From positions 1 through 36,413 of the forward strand of contig CAIJWE010000080.1 in assembly GCA_903824295.1 (NCBI GenBank): a DNA stretch of 36,413 nt. The letters run 5' to 3'. Under the pieces are notes generated by a model. The model had not been told where the DNA came from and ran no database searches. It worked only from the letters and a program-made list of their open reading frames with translations. Both the position numbers and the translations under genes were made by a program. This document shows, piece after piece, positions 23,790 to 33,037 of this stretch (the stretch's first letter is position 1; the number at the start of each line of letters is the position of its first letter). The stretch comes from an uncultured Chlorobiaceae bacterium (GTDB lineage Bacteria > Bacteroidota > Chlorobiia > Chlorobiales > Chlorobiaceae).

Positions 23790-25708
23790 GCGTCTTTTGT
23801 AATGGATTTGCTCTTTACGGCATAACCGATTGTCTGAAGCGCCTCCCTGACTTCATCGAGAATCGCCGGATCATCAATTGTTGCCGGCAGGGTGTACTCT
23901 TCGCTGTTGGCAATCTTGCGCATGGTTCCACGAAGAATTTTTCCTGAACGGGTTTTTGGCAGACGATCAACGATAACGGCATTCTTGAACGAGGCAACAG
24001 GTCCGATATTCTCACGCACATACTCAATGCAGTGTTTGATAATCTGAGTGTGCGGAGTATCAACATTGTTCTTGAGGACGATAAAGGCAAGCGGTATCTG
24101 TCCTTTCAGATCGTCATGAGCACCGATGACCGCGCATTCCGCAACATCAGGATGTTCGCAGAGTGCACCTTCAATTGCTCCGGTCGAGAGCCTGTGGCCG
24201 GCAACATTGATCACGTCATCAGTTCGTGACATGATATTGATATAACCATCTTCGTCGATAAAGCCGGCATCGCTTGTCTGGTAGTAGCCGGGGAACTCCT
24301 TCATGTATGTTTCCACAAAACGGTTGTCGGCTTTCCACAGCGTCAGCATGGTTCCTGGAGGCAGAGGCTGTTTGATGACGATGTCGCCCATTTGACCAGC
24401 AGGAAGTTGCTCAAGAGCCGAGTTGACAACCTGAACGTTATAGCCCGGCACAGCTCTTGAGGATGAGCCATACTTGACCGGCCCTGGTTCAATTCCCTGG
24501 CAGTTTGCTGCAATGGCCCATCCAGTCTCGGTTTGCCACCAATGGTCAATGACTGGTACATTCAGTTGCTTCTCAGCCCACTTGACGGTATCGGGATCAG
24601 CCCGTTCTCCGGCAAGAAAGAGCGTCCTGAATCCGGAGAGGTCGTAGTTCTTGATGTAGTTGCCGTTAGGATCCTCTTTTTTGATAGCACGGAATGCGGT
24701 CGGTGCCGTAAAGAGTACTGCAACATTGTATTCGCTGATGATTCGCCAGAAGGTGCCGGGGTCGGGTGTGCCGACAGGTTTGCCTTCAAAAATCAGTGTG
24801 GTGCATCCCTGAAGCAGGGGAGCGTAAACAATATAGGAGTGGCCGACGACCCAGCCGACATCGCTTGCTGCCCAGAAGACCTCACCCGGTTTAACGTTAT
24901 AGACATTTTTCATTGACCATTGCAGTGCAACCATGTGGCCGCCATGATCGCGAACGATGCCCTTCGGTTGGCCGGTGGTTCCTGAAGTATAGAGAATGTA
25001 GAGGGGATCGGAAGATTCAACGGGGACACACTGCGCTGGTTCGGCACCAAGAAGAGACTGGTTCCAGGTCAAGTCGCGCTCTTCGTTGAGTTCTGCCTTG
25101 AGCTGGTCGCGCTGTTTGATGATACAGATTTCAGGTTTGAAGTGGGCCAGCTCTATGGCAAAGTCAAGCAGCCGTTTGTAATCAATGATTTTGCTGTGTT
25201 CAATACCGCATGATGCAGAAATGATCACCTTGGGCTTGCAATCGTCTATTCTTATGGCGAGCTCATGAGAGGCGAAACCACCGAATACGACGGAGTGTAT
25301 GGCTCCGAGTCTTGCACAGGCAAGCATGGCGACAACGGCTTCAGGGATCATCGGCATATAGATGATCACGCGATCACCCTTGCGTACCCCTCTTGATTGT
25401 AAAGCGCCGGCGAAGAGCGCAACAATATCACGGAACTGCCGGAAGGTATAGCGTTGTTTTGTGCCTGTTACCGGACTGTCGAAAATGACAGCCAAATCGT
25501 TGCCGCGTCCTTCATCAACATGGCGATCAAGAGCGTTGTAGCAAGTGTTGGTTATTCCTCCTGCAAACCATCGGTAAAAGGGGGGGTTACTTGTATCAAG
25601 AACCTTGTTCCATTTCTTGTACCAGTGGAGCTTCTCTGCGGCTTCACCCCAGAAAGCTTCCGGGTTCTCAATTGATTGTTGATAAACAGTGTTAAAGGAC
25701 TGCGGCAT
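23786..25708 (-). CDS. prpE: Propionyl-CoA synthetase (PrpE/ACSS3-like, AMP-forming)
   Basis: A 640-residue ANL-superfamily ligase that activates propionate, and perhaps acetate, with ATP and CoA through an acyl-AMP. Visible motifs are the P-loop-like YTSGTTGQPKGIVRD, the substrate-side WWQTETGWAIAAN, the hinge RTDDVINVAGHRLST and the C-terminal lysine motif PKTRSGKILRG, a known acetylation-regulated site in this family. The segment WQTETGW, with W rather than the GG of acetyl-CoA synthetases, and the PLPPGTMLTLW block match PrpE better than Acs. It is the first gene of the operon, and the 171-base gap upstream should hold its promoter. A purine-rich AGGGGG precedes the ATG at 25708. Confidence 0.88.
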   Translation of the reverse strand: MPQSFNTVYQQSIENPEAFWGEAAEKLHWYKKWNKVLDTSNPPFYRWFAGGITNTCYNALDRHVDEGRGNDLAVIFDSPVTGTKQRYTFRQFRDIVALFAGALQSRGVRKGDRVIIYMPMIPEAVVAMLACARLGAIHSVVFGGFASHELAIRIDDCKPKVIISASCGIEHSKIIDYKRLLDFAIELAHFKPEICIIKQRDQLKAELNEERDLTWNQSLLGAEPAQCVPVESSDPLYILYTSGTTGQPKGIVRDHGGHMVALQWSMKNVYNVKPGEVFWAASDVGWVVGHSYIVYAPLLQGCTTLIFEGKPVGTPDPGTFWRIISEYNVAVLFTAPTAFRAIKKEDPNGNYIKNYDLSGFRTLFLAGERADPDTVKWAEKQLNVPVIDHWWQTETGWAIAANCQGIEPGPVKYGSSSRAVPGYNVQVVNSALEQLPAGQMGDIVIKQPLPPGTMLTLWKADNRFVETYMKEFPGYYQTSDAGFIDEDGYINIMSRTDDVINVAGHRLSTGAIEGALCEHPDVAECAVIGAHDDLKGQIPLAFIVLKNNVDTPHTQIIKHCIEYVRENIGPVASFKNAVIVDRLPKTRSGKILRGTMRKIANSEEYTLPATIDDPAILDEVREALQTIGYAVKSKSITKDA

Positions 25709-25845
25709 ACGAGTAACCCCCTGGTAAAAAATGAGTTAATAAAATATAAGGGAGAACGAATTAGTCTGAATTATCAAAAAAAAAGAACATGTTGAGTAAT
25801 CACCGTAAAAGACAAACTGAAGCAAATTGATCATCGTAACGCAAT

Positions 25846-25862
25846 GTTAACAAAAAATTAAC
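25846..25862. promoter_or_regulatory. Small inverted repeat upstream of prpE
   Basis: GTTAA at 25846-25850 and TTAAC at 25858-25862 form a short palindrome around an A tract, in the 171-base gap between prpE and the ksgA stop. It lies about 140 bases upstream of the prpE ATG. It could be an operator or the weak end of the ksgA transcript. It is too short to be convincing. Confidence 0.2.
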
Positions 25863-25879
25863 AGTAGACCAATGAACAT

Positions 25880-26671
25880 TTATTCTGGAAGTGGTTTTAG
25901 CTCTCTGAAGAGCTCAAAAAACTCTTCAATTGAGAGTGCTTCAGCCCGCAGTTTCAGGGTTTCGCTCTTTACTGAGTCAATGTTATAATTTTCTTTAAGA
26001 TTGTTCAGCAAGGTTTTGCGGCGCTGGTGAAAGGCGGTGCGGACAAACCGCCGGAATCCCTCTGCATCTTCCACCGGGTTATTTTTTTTTGGTGTCATTT
26101 GCAGAACGGCACTGTCGACTCCCGGCTGAGGCCGAAAGACCTTGCGTCCGACCTTGAAGAGGTAGCTGACATCGCAGAAGGCCTGCAGTTGGACGGCGAG
26201 AATGCCATACTCTTTTGTGCTCGGCTTTGCGACAATTCGCATGGCCACTTCATGCTGCATCATCAGGGTTGCCGAGAGGAGTAGGTTACGATGTTCAAGA
26301 AGCTTGAAAAGGATGGGGGTTGTGATGGAGTAGGGGATATTGCCGAGTACCCTGAGTGGTTTTTCATTTGCAAGTGCGGCAAGATCAGTTTCAAGGAAAT
26401 CACCCTCAATTACTTTGAGCAGCGGGTACTCGCATGCTATGAATTCAGCAAGCTTCCGATCTTTTTCGACAACGGTGAATATCGGGCAGCACGCAATGAT
26501 CTCTCTTGTCAGCGCTCCGAAGCCCGGGCCAATTTCAAGAATGTTGTCATGAGGGCCCGCTTTCGACGCAAGTACTATTTTTCTTGTGATATTGCGGTCT
26601 GTCAGAAAGTTTTGACCTAATTTTTTTTTCACAGCGATTTCAGTATCCTTATATTCAACAACTTTTCTCAT
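25880..26671 (-). CDS. ksgA: 16S rRNA dimethyladenosine transferase KsgA/RsmA
   Basis: A 263-residue S-adenosylmethionine methyltransferase that dimethylates two adjacent adenosines in helix 45 of 16S rRNA during small-subunit maturation. Motifs are KKLGQNFLTDRN, the SAM site LEIGPGFGALTREI, VEKDRKLA, and the catalytic NIPYSITTPIL. The C-terminal FRRFVRTAFHQRRKTLLNNL is also characteristic. It is full length. The ATG at 26671 lies 71 bases from the divergent transketolase gene, so their promoters share that short interval. The prpE operon begins downstream in the same direction but after a 171-base gap, so it is probably separate. Confidence 0.95.
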   Translation of the reverse strand: MRKVVEYKDTEIAVKKKLGQNFLTDRNITRKIVLASKAGPHDNILEIGPGFGALTREIIACCPIFTVVEKDRKLAEFIACEYPLLKVIEGDFLETDLAALANEKPLRVLGNIPYSITTPILFKLLEHRNLLLSATLMMQHEVAMRIVAKPSTKEYGILAVQLQAFCDVSYLFKVGRKVFRPQPGVDSAVLQMTPKKNNPVEDAEGFRRFVRTAFHQRRKTLLNNLKENYNIDSVKSETLKLRAEALSIEEFFELFRELKPLPE

Positions 26672-26742
26672 GGGGTTTGAAATTTTTTCGGTACCATAGC
26701 CAAGCGGAAGTGCTTTTCATAATTTAAGTTATTCTGGAAGTA

Positions 26743-27726
26743 ATGGAAGAAAATAACATCGGGGTTGCGCCTTCGCAATACGCCACGCGGGGAAACAAGG
26801 CTACCCGTACAGGGTTTGGTGATGCTTTGCTTGAAATTGGCCGGGAGGAGAGCTCGGTCGTCGCTTTGTGCGCAGACCTGACGGGATCGTTGAATATGAA
26901 TTTGTTTCGTGATGCCTTCCCCGACCGTTTTGTCCAGACAGGGATTGCTGAGGCCAACATGATCTCCATGGCCGCCGGTCTTGCAACTACAGGAAAAATA
27001 CCGGTAGCCGCAACCTTTGCCGTATTTGCTACAGGCAGGGTTTATGACCAGATCCGCCAGTCGGTCTGTTATTCGAATCTCAATGTCAAGATCTGTGCGT
27101 CACATGCCGGATTGACCCTTGGTGAAGATGGTGCTACCCACCAGATTCTTGAGGATATTGGCCTTATGCGCGGTCTGCCAAGAATGACCGTGGTTGTGCC
27201 GGCCGATTACAGCGAAACCGTTCGCGCAACAAAAGCGATTGTGAAACACCAGGGGCCGGTCTATCTCCGTTTTGGAAGGCCAAACGTTCCTGATTTTTCG
27301 CTTGATGAGGACGGCTTTGAAATTGGCAAATCGATTGAACTCCATCCCGGCAAGGATGTAACGGTCATTGCCTGCGGCATCATGGTCTGGAAGGCCCTCG
27401 AAGCTGCTCGCATACTCGAAAAAGAGGGCGTTGGCGTCAGGGTGATTAACATGCATACCATTAAGCCAATCGATACCCTTGCCATTGTGCGTGCAGCCAA
27501 TGATACCGGCGCCATCGTGACGGCGGAAGAGCACCAGACGTATAACGGTCTTGGCGATGCAGTGGCCCATGTCTGCGCTCTCAATATCCCGGTGCCGATC
27601 GAGATGGTTGGTGTTGAAGACCAGTTCGGTGAGTCCGGCAAGGCTGATGAATTACTGGAAAAATACAAGCTGACAACAGGGGACATACTTGAAAAAATTT
27701 ACCTTGCATTGCGCAGAAAAAATTGA
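26743..27726 (+). CDS. Transketolase, C-terminal subunit (split transketolase)
   Basis: A 327-residue protein corresponding to the pyrimidine-binding and C-terminal domains of transketolase. It begins near [18 protein letters not shown]. Key segments are [19 protein letters not shown], with the catalytic glutamate of thiamine diphosphate activation, then [24 protein letters not shown] and [13 protein letters not shown]. The N-terminal, pyrophosphate-binding half is absent and is not encoded beside it in this window, so a separate N-subunit gene must exist elsewhere for activity. Split transketolases occur in archaea and several bacteria. A 1-deoxyxylulose-phosphate synthase half was considered but fits less well. 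It would act in the non-oxidative pentose phosphate pathway. Confidence 0.88.
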   Translation: MEENNIGVAPSQYATRGNKATRTGFGDALLEIGREESSVVALCADLTGSLNMNLFRDAFPDRFVQTGIAEANMISMAAGLATTGKIPVAATFAVFATGRVYDQIRQSVCYSNLNVKICASHAGLTLGEDGATHQILEDIGLMRGLPRMTVVVPADYSETVRATKAIVKHQGPVYLRFGRPNVPDFSLDEDGFEIGKSIELHPGKDVTVIACGIMVWKALEAARILEKEGVGVRVINMHTIKPIDTLAIVRAANDTGAIVTAEEHQTYNGLGDAVAHVCALNIPVPIEMVGVEDQFGESGKADELLEKYKLTTGDILEKIYLALRRKN

Positions 27727-27763
27727 CAGAAACCATTTTACAACTTACAGGAGAGAACAACTG

Positions 27764-28099
27764 ATGGCAATGCCGAACTTGGGTGATATGATGAAACAGA
27801 TCCAGCAGGCTGGTGAAAAGATGCAGGATGTACAGAAGCAGCTTGAAAAGCTTGTGGCTCATGGTGAAGCCGGAGGCGGCATGGTGAAGGTCTCTGTCAG
27901 CGGCAAGCAGAAGGTGCTTAGCCTGACCATTGATCCCGATATCATGGATGATGCGGAAATGGTTCAGGATCTTGTGCTGGCTGCGGTCAACAATGCGCTG
28001 GATGAAGCCGGGCGGCTTGCTCAGGACGAGATATCCAAAGTTACCGGAGGGATGATGAATCCTGCGGATATGCTTAAAAACCTGAATCTCGGTTTGTAG
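27764..28099 (+). CDS. YbaB/EbfC nucleoid-associated protein
   Basis: A 111-residue YbaB-family DNA-binding protein. It has the helical N-terminus ([22 protein letters not shown]), the strand region [20 protein letters not shown], and the final helices ending MLKNLNLGL. The frame opens earlier at 27689. The ATG at 27764 is chosen because AGGAGA at 27749-27754 precedes it at nine bases and the family begins here. It lies six bases before recR, the usual YbaB-RecR pairing seen across bacteria, often after dnaX. Confidence 0.93.
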   Translation: MAMPNLGDMMKQIQQAGEKMQDVQKQLEKLVAHGEAGGGMVKVSVSGKQKVLSLTIDPDIMDDAEMVQDLVLAAVNNALDEAGRLAQDEISKVTGGMMNPADMLKNLNLGL

Positions 28100-28105
28100 C
28101 TCTGT

Positions 28106-28720
28106 ATGCGTTATACTTCGGCTGCTCTTGATGCCCTTATTGATGAATTCGCCAAGCTTCCCGGTGTCGGCCGTAAAACCGCCCAGCGTATGGCCATGTA
28201 TATTCTGCGTGAGCCGAGAGCTGAGGCGGAAAAGCTTGCCGGAGCCCTGATTAATGCCAAAGACAAGGTTATCCGTTGTTCAGTCTGCCAGAATATCACC
28301 GATATTGGTACCGACCCCTGCGCAATTTGCAGCAGCAGGGCGCGTGACCGTTCGGTGATCTGTGTGGTTGAATCCCCCGTTGATATGCTTGCTTTTGAGA
28401 AGACGGGCCACTTCAAAGGGCTCTACCATGTTCTTCACGGCGTTATCTCACCCCTTGACGGCATAGGCCCTGACGATATCAAGGTTCGTGAACTGCTTTT
28501 ACGTCTTTCAGCATCAGAGAGTCATGCAGTCCGGGAGGTTGTTCTTGCCCTGAATCCGACCATTGAGGGCGAAACGACCGCCCTCTATCTCAGCAAACTG
28601 CTCAAGCCACTTGGTATCCATGTTACGAAAATAGCGAGAGGAATTCCTGTGGGCGCTGAGCTTGAATTTATTGATGAAGCAACCCTTTCCCGCGCAATGG
28701 AAGGACGTACTGCTGTGTAG
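28106..28720 (+). CDS. recR: Recombination mediator protein RecR
   Basis: A 204-residue RecR, acting with RecO and RecF to load RecA on gapped DNA. It shows, in order, the helix-hairpin-helix [17 protein letters not shown], the four-cysteine zinc finger [18 protein letters not shown], the Toprim domain ([18 protein letters not shown]) and the C-terminal [20 protein letters not shown]. The length is standard. It is likely to be in one transcript with ybaB and possibly the carotenoid desaturase 34 bases downstream. Confidence 0.96.
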   Translation: MRYTSAALDALIDEFAKLPGVGRKTAQRMAMYILREPRAEAEKLAGALINAKDKVIRCSVCQNITDIGTDPCAICSSRARDRSVICVVESPVDMLAFEKTGHFKGLYHVLHGVISPLDGIGPDDIKVRELLLRLSASESHAVREVVLALNPTIEGETTALYLSKLLKPLGIHVTKIARGIPVGAELEFIDEATLSRAMEGRTAV

Positions 28721-28754
28721 TGTTTTTTTGCCAATCTCCTTTCAATTCCGAAGC

Positions 28755-30143
28755 ATGAGTTCAGAAAAAAAGTCAGTATTGATTCTTGGCGGCGGCCTCG
28801 CTGGTTTGACTGCGGCCAAACGGTTGACCGATAAAGGGTTTCAGGTCAAGGTGCTTGAAAAAAGAGAGATTTTCGGCGGGAAGGTTTCGGCATGGAAAGA
28901 TGAGGAGGGCGACTGGATCGAATCCGGGACGCACTGTTTTTTTGGCGCCTACAGCGTCCTCTACGATCTCATGAAAGAGCTCAAAACGTATGATGCTGTC
29001 GTGTGGAAAAAGCATCAGCTCACCTATACGCTTGAGGGTGGAAAAAGCTTTACCTTCAAGACGTGGGATCTCCCCAGTCCACTCCATCTGTTGCCGGCAA
29101 TTGTGCAAAACGGCTATTTTACCTTTGGTGAAATGGCGTCGTTTGCCAAATCCCTCATTCCCCTGGCGCTGAAAAAAGAGAAGTACGCACCGACACAGGA
29201 TCATCTGAGTTTTGCGGCATGGGCGGCAGAGAAAAAATTTGGCCATCGCCTTTTGCAGAAGATGTTCCGTCCAATGGCTCTTGCCCTGAAATTTATTCCG
29301 CCTGAAGAGATCTCTGCCAAGATTATCCTTGATGTTACCGAGACCTTTTACCGTATGCCTGATGCCTCCCGCATGGGTTTTCTCATAGGTTCTCCTGAGG
29401 TGTATCTGACGCAGCCACTTATTGATTATTCGACTGCAAAAGGTGCGATATTCAAGAACAGAACAGTTGTGGAAGAGCTGCTCTTTGATGGCCGGGAGAT
29501 CAATGGCGTTCAGCTTCGCAACGGCGAGATTCTGACGGCCGACTACTATCTTGCGGCTCTGCCGATCCATAATCTGCAAAAGGTGCTGCCGGACTCACTG
29601 AAACAACAGCATCCCTTTTTTGGAAATCTTGATCGACTTGAAGGGGTGCCGGTTATTTCGGTTCAGATCTGGTACGATCGGGAGATTACTGATGCCGACA
29701 ATGTGCTTTTTTCGCCTGATGGCGTTATTCCGGTTTATGCAAACCTTGCCCGTACCACACCTGATTATGCGACGCTCCGCAAAGAGCCCTTCAGCGGAAA
29801 AACCCGTTTTGAGTTCTGTGTCGCTCCGGCAAAAGAGCTTATCGGGCTCTCAAAAGAGGAGATCATTCGCCTTGTTGACCAGAGTGTCAGAAACTGTTAT
29901 CCCCAAACCTCAAGCGGGGCCAGAATCCTGAAGTCGACCGTGGTTAAAATACCCCAATCCGTCTATGCACCCCTGCCTCAGATGGAGCAGTATCGGCCAT
30001 CCCAGAAAACGCCGCTTCGAAATCTCTTTCTTGCAGGCGGATTTTCGCAGCAATTGTATTATGATTCTATGGGTGGTGCGGTCATGAGTGCCAATCTTGC
30101 TGTGGATGCAATTGTGCTTAATGCGGGAAAAATGGAGGCATAG
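28755..30143 (+). CDS. crtP: Plant/cyanobacterial-type carotenoid desaturase (CrtP/CrtQ family)
   Basis: A 462-residue FAD enzyme. The dinucleotide-binding motif [16 protein letters not shown] is followed by [20 protein letters not shown]. Further segments are [46 protein letters not shown], and the C-terminal FAD contact [10 protein letters not shown]. It belongs to the PDS/ZDS group that makes poly-cis intermediates, as used by green sulfur bacteria, and not to CrtI. FFGAY, the FIPPEEIS block and the [10 protein letters not shown] segment resemble phytoene desaturase (CrtP) more than zeta-carotene desaturase, but CrtQ is a real alternative. The frame opens at 28662 inside recR; ATG 28755 places the start just before the FAD motif. 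Its stop overlaps the next gene's GTG by one base. Confidence 0.75.
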   Translation: MSSEKKSVLILGGGLAGLTAAKRLTDKGFQVKVLEKREIFGGKVSAWKDEEGDWIESGTHCFFGAYSVLYDLMKELKTYDAVVWKKHQLTYTLEGGKSFTFKTWDLPSPLHLLPAIVQNGYFTFGEMASFAKSLIPLALKKEKYAPTQDHLSFAAWAAEKKFGHRLLQKMFRPMALALKFIPPEEISAKIILDVTETFYRMPDASRMGFLIGSPEVYLTQPLIDYSTAKGAIFKNRTVVEELLFDGREINGVQLRNGEILTADYYLAALPIHNLQKVLPDSLKQQHPFFGNLDRLEGVPVISVQIWYDREITDADNVLFSPDGVIPVYANLARTTPDYATLRKEPFSGKTRFEFCVAPAKELIGLSKEEIIRLVDQSVRNCYPQTSSGARILKSTVVKIPQSVYAPLPQMEQYRPSQKTPLRNLFLAGGFSQQLYYDSMGGAVMSANLAVDAIVLNAGKMEA

Positions 30144-33016
30144 TGAAACCTGTTATCGATATCTCCCGCCAACAGCAGATGGAGAGTGAGCTTCGCCGGC
30201 TTAAGCGTGCGCTACTGGCGATCAGCAGTTGCAACCAGGCAATGCTTCATGCCGCTGATGAAATGGAGTTATTGCATGAGATATGCCGCATTGTTGTTGA
30301 AATTGGTGGCTATCGGATGGCGTGGGTTGGCTATGCGGAAGATGACCGTGAAAAAAGCATTTCTCTTGTTGCCAAGGCCGGTTTTGATGATGGATATCTT
30401 GAGAAGCTCAAGATATCCTGGGCAGATAACGAACTTGGACAAGGGCCGGCAGGAACTGCGATCCGCACTGGCCAATCATGCTCCGTCTGTGATATACTTA
30501 TGGAGCCGCATTTCGAGCGATGGCGGGAGGATGCGAAAGCGCGTGGTTACGTTTCCGTTCAAAGCTTACCGTTGAAAGTGGGCGAAAAGGTGTTTGGTGC
30601 GTTAACGATTTATTCCCTTATACCGGAAGCATTTAACCTGGAAGAGACAGAACTGCTCACCATACTTGCTGACAATCTGGCCTACGGCATCACGATGCTG
30701 AGAAACCGCAATGCACAACAAAAAGCGGAAAATGAGATACGGGAGAGCGAAGAGCGCTACCGGAGCCTCTTTCAGAACAAGCATACCGTTATGCTGATCG
30801 TTGATCCGGATGATGGCCGCATTGTTGACGTCAATCCCGCGGCAGTCACCTATTATGGCTGGCAATATGATGAGCTGTGCCGAATGAACATCAGCCAGAT
30901 CAACCTGTTGACCAAAGCTGAAATACAGGCAGAGATGGAGTTGGCCCGCAACGAAAAGAGAAATTATTTCCTTTTCCGCCATCGCTTGGCCAACGGCTCA
31001 GATCGCGATGTAGAGGTCTACAGTGGCCCGATTATGCTCGACAAAAAAACACTTCTTTATTCAATTGTTAACGACATAACAGCGCGCAAGCATGCTGAGA
31101 TGGAGCAACGGCGGAGTGAGGATCGTTTCCGGAAATTGTTCGAAAGCCATGCAGCGATCAAGATCCTTCTTGATCCCGATACGGGCAATATCGTCGATGC
31201 CAATCGTGCGGCTGCAGACTTTTATGGATGGTCTCAGGAAGAGCTTCGGCAGATGAATATCCGGCAAATTAACCCAAGCCCGGTTGAGGAGATCAAGAGC
31301 AATCTTGAGAATAGCCGTTTAGCCAAGCAAAACCGGTTTTTTTTCCGCCATAGCCGCTCGGATGGTTCTTTGCGTGATGTGGAGGTCTTCAGCAGCAAGG
31401 TCGAGATTGCGGGAAAGGATTTTCTTGATGCCATTATTTTTGATATCACCGAGCGTAAGCTGGCTGAAAAAGCTTTGCGTGAGAGTGAACGAAAGTTCCG
31501 TACGATTACGGAACAGATGGTTGAGGTGGTTTTTGTTATTAATGTCAGCAGAGTCTTGACCTATGTTTCGCAGGCAATGGAAACCGTTTTTGGTTATACC
31601 GCTCAAGAGGTTACAGGGCATCTCTTTACCGACTATATTTATGAAGAAGATATTCCCCGTTCCCTTGTCAAATTCAGCGAAATATTGTCGGATGCGGCAA
31701 TGAAAGACTTTATCGAACTCAGGTTCAGGAAAAAAAACGGGTCACTCTTTTTCGGAGAAGTTCATATACGCTACTATCAGGATCAGGACTTTTTCGGAAT
31801 GATCGGCTTGGTCCGTGACATTACCGATCAAAAAAGGGAAGAGGAAGAAAAACAACTTCTGGAATCGCATCTCCGCAAATCCCAGCGTATGGAGACCATC
31901 GGAACCCTTGCGGGCGGTATTGCGCATGATTTCAACAACATCCTCACGCCTATCCTTGGCTATGCTGAAATGGGAATCATGAGCCTTTCCGAAACGGATT
32001 CCCTGCGCGAATATTTCAGTGAAATCATGCTTGCCGCTCAACGGGCACAGCAGCTTGTGGCACAAATCATGACCTTCAGCAAATCTGCGGAAGGTGAATC
32101 GACGGTTGTCAGCGTCCAGACCGTTATAAGTGAAGCACTGAAGCTTATTCGCCCATTAATACCCGTCACCATAACCATTGAACAACATTTCGAATCCTGC
32201 CGAAATATTCTGGCCGATTCATCGAAACTCCATCAGGTTATCCTTAATCTCATTACCAATGCCTTTCATGCAATGGAGCTATCAGGGGGCGTTTTGCGTG
32301 TAGATCTCCGCGAAGTCACTCTTGAGGGTCGCATGATGACGCTCTTTCCGAAGCTTGACCAGTCAAAATATGTGTGTCTCACGATCTCTGATACCGGGTG
32401 CGGTATGGATGAGACGACGATGGAGCACATTTTTGAACCATTCTTCACAACAAAACCTGCCAGTAAAGGCACCGGCCTCGGGCTTTCCGTTGTTCATGGA
32501 ATCGTCAAAAGTTTCAGGGGGGGGATTACTGTTGAGAGCAAGCCGGGAAAAGGGACAACATTCACGATCTTGCTTCCGGTGATTGATGATAACGCCCTGA
32601 AAAAATTAAAGGAAACGAGTTATGACAGGGGAAGTGGCACCATACTCATTGTTGACGATGAAGAGGCTGCGCTCAAAATGCTCAGTTTGATGGTAACAAA
32701 ACTTGGGTTCAAGGCAGAAACATTCAGTTCACCACAGGCTGCGCTGAACCTCTTTTTGCAGCATCCCGAAGCGTTTGATCTTTTCATTACCGATTTTACC
32801 ATGCCTGAAATGACTGGTATTGAGCTTGCTGGAGCAATACATAAAACGAGCCCGAAACTGCCGATTATTTTGATTACCGGCTATGCCGAAGGCCTTGATA
32901 CAGAAACACTTAATCGGTTCGGAATCCGCAAACTCCTGAGAAAGCCGTTACGAGTGACCGAGGTTGCCTCAGCACTCAAAGAGTTGACTGCACCAGTTTC
33001 TGGAAATCAGTGTTGA
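30143..33016 (+). CDS. Hybrid sensor histidine kinase: GAF, three PAS, kinase, receiver
   Basis: A 957-residue soluble-looking kinase with no transmembrane segments. The order is GAF (about 40-190), PAS 1 (from 203), PAS 2 (from 325), PAS 3 (from 447), HisKA with phospho-acceptor H595 in GGIAHDFNNIL, HATPase_c (SDTGCGMDE, then KGTGLGLSVVHGIV) and a C-terminal receiver domain with D884 (LFITDFTMPEMTG) and lysine in LLRKPL. PAS 1 and PAS 2 are close duplicates (DPDxGxIVDxNxAA). The GTG start shares its G with the desaturase stop, with GGAGG at 30134-30138, giving coupling to the carotenoid gene. It has no DNA-binding output, so a separate partner is needed. It is convergent with the next kinase gene, 21 bases away. 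Confidence 0.9.
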   Translation: MKPVIDISRQQQMESELRRLKRALLAISSCNQAMLHAADEMELLHEICRIVVEIGGYRMAWVGYAEDDREKSISLVAKAGFDDGYLEKLKISWADNELGQGPAGTAIRTGQSCSVCDILMEPHFERWREDAKARGYVSVQSLPLKVGEKVFGALTIYSLIPEAFNLEETELLTILADNLAYGITMLRNRNAQQKAENEIRESEERYRSLFQNKHTVMLIVDPDDGRIVDVNPAAVTYYGWQYDELCRMNISQINLLTKAEIQAEMELARNEKRNYFLFRHRLANGSDRDVEVYSGPIMLDKKTLLYSIVNDITARKHAEMEQRRSEDRFRKLFESHAAIKILLDPDTGNIVDANRAAADFYGWSQEELRQMNIRQINPSPVEEIKSNLENSRLAKQNRFFFRHSRSDGSLRDVEVFSSKVEIAGKDFLDAIIFDITERKLAEKALRESERKFRTITEQMVEVVFVINVSRVLTYVSQAMETVFGYTAQEVTGHLFTDYIYEEDIPRSLVKFSEILSDAAMKDFIELRFRKKNGSLFFGEVHIRYYQDQDFFGMIGLVRDITDQKREEEEKQLLESHLRKSQRMETIGTLAGGIAHDFNNILTPILGYAEMGIMSLSETDSLREYFSEIMLAAQRAQQLVAQIMTFSKSAEGESTVVSVQTVISEALKLIRPLIPVTITIEQHFESCRNILADSSKLHQVILNLITNAFHAMELSGGVLRVDLREVTLEGRMMTLFPKLDQSKYVCLTISDTGCGMDETTMEHIFEPFFTTKPASKGTGLGLSVVHGIVKSFRGGITVESKPGKGTTFTILLPVIDDNALKKLKETSYDRGSGTILIVDDEEAALKMLSLMVTKLGFKAETFSSPQAALNLFLQHPEAFDLFITDFTMPEMTGIELAGAIHKTSPKLPIILITGYAEGLDTETLNRFGIRKLLRKPLRVTEVASALKELTAPVSGNQC

Positions 33017-33037
33017 ATGGGGTTGTTTGAGAAAGGT

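Noticed and set aside
23786-25708. Acetyl-CoA synthetase (acs) as the name of the ligase
   Set aside because: The WQTETGW motif, the PLPPGT block and the propionate operon context favour PrpE. Acetate activity is still possible as a side reaction.
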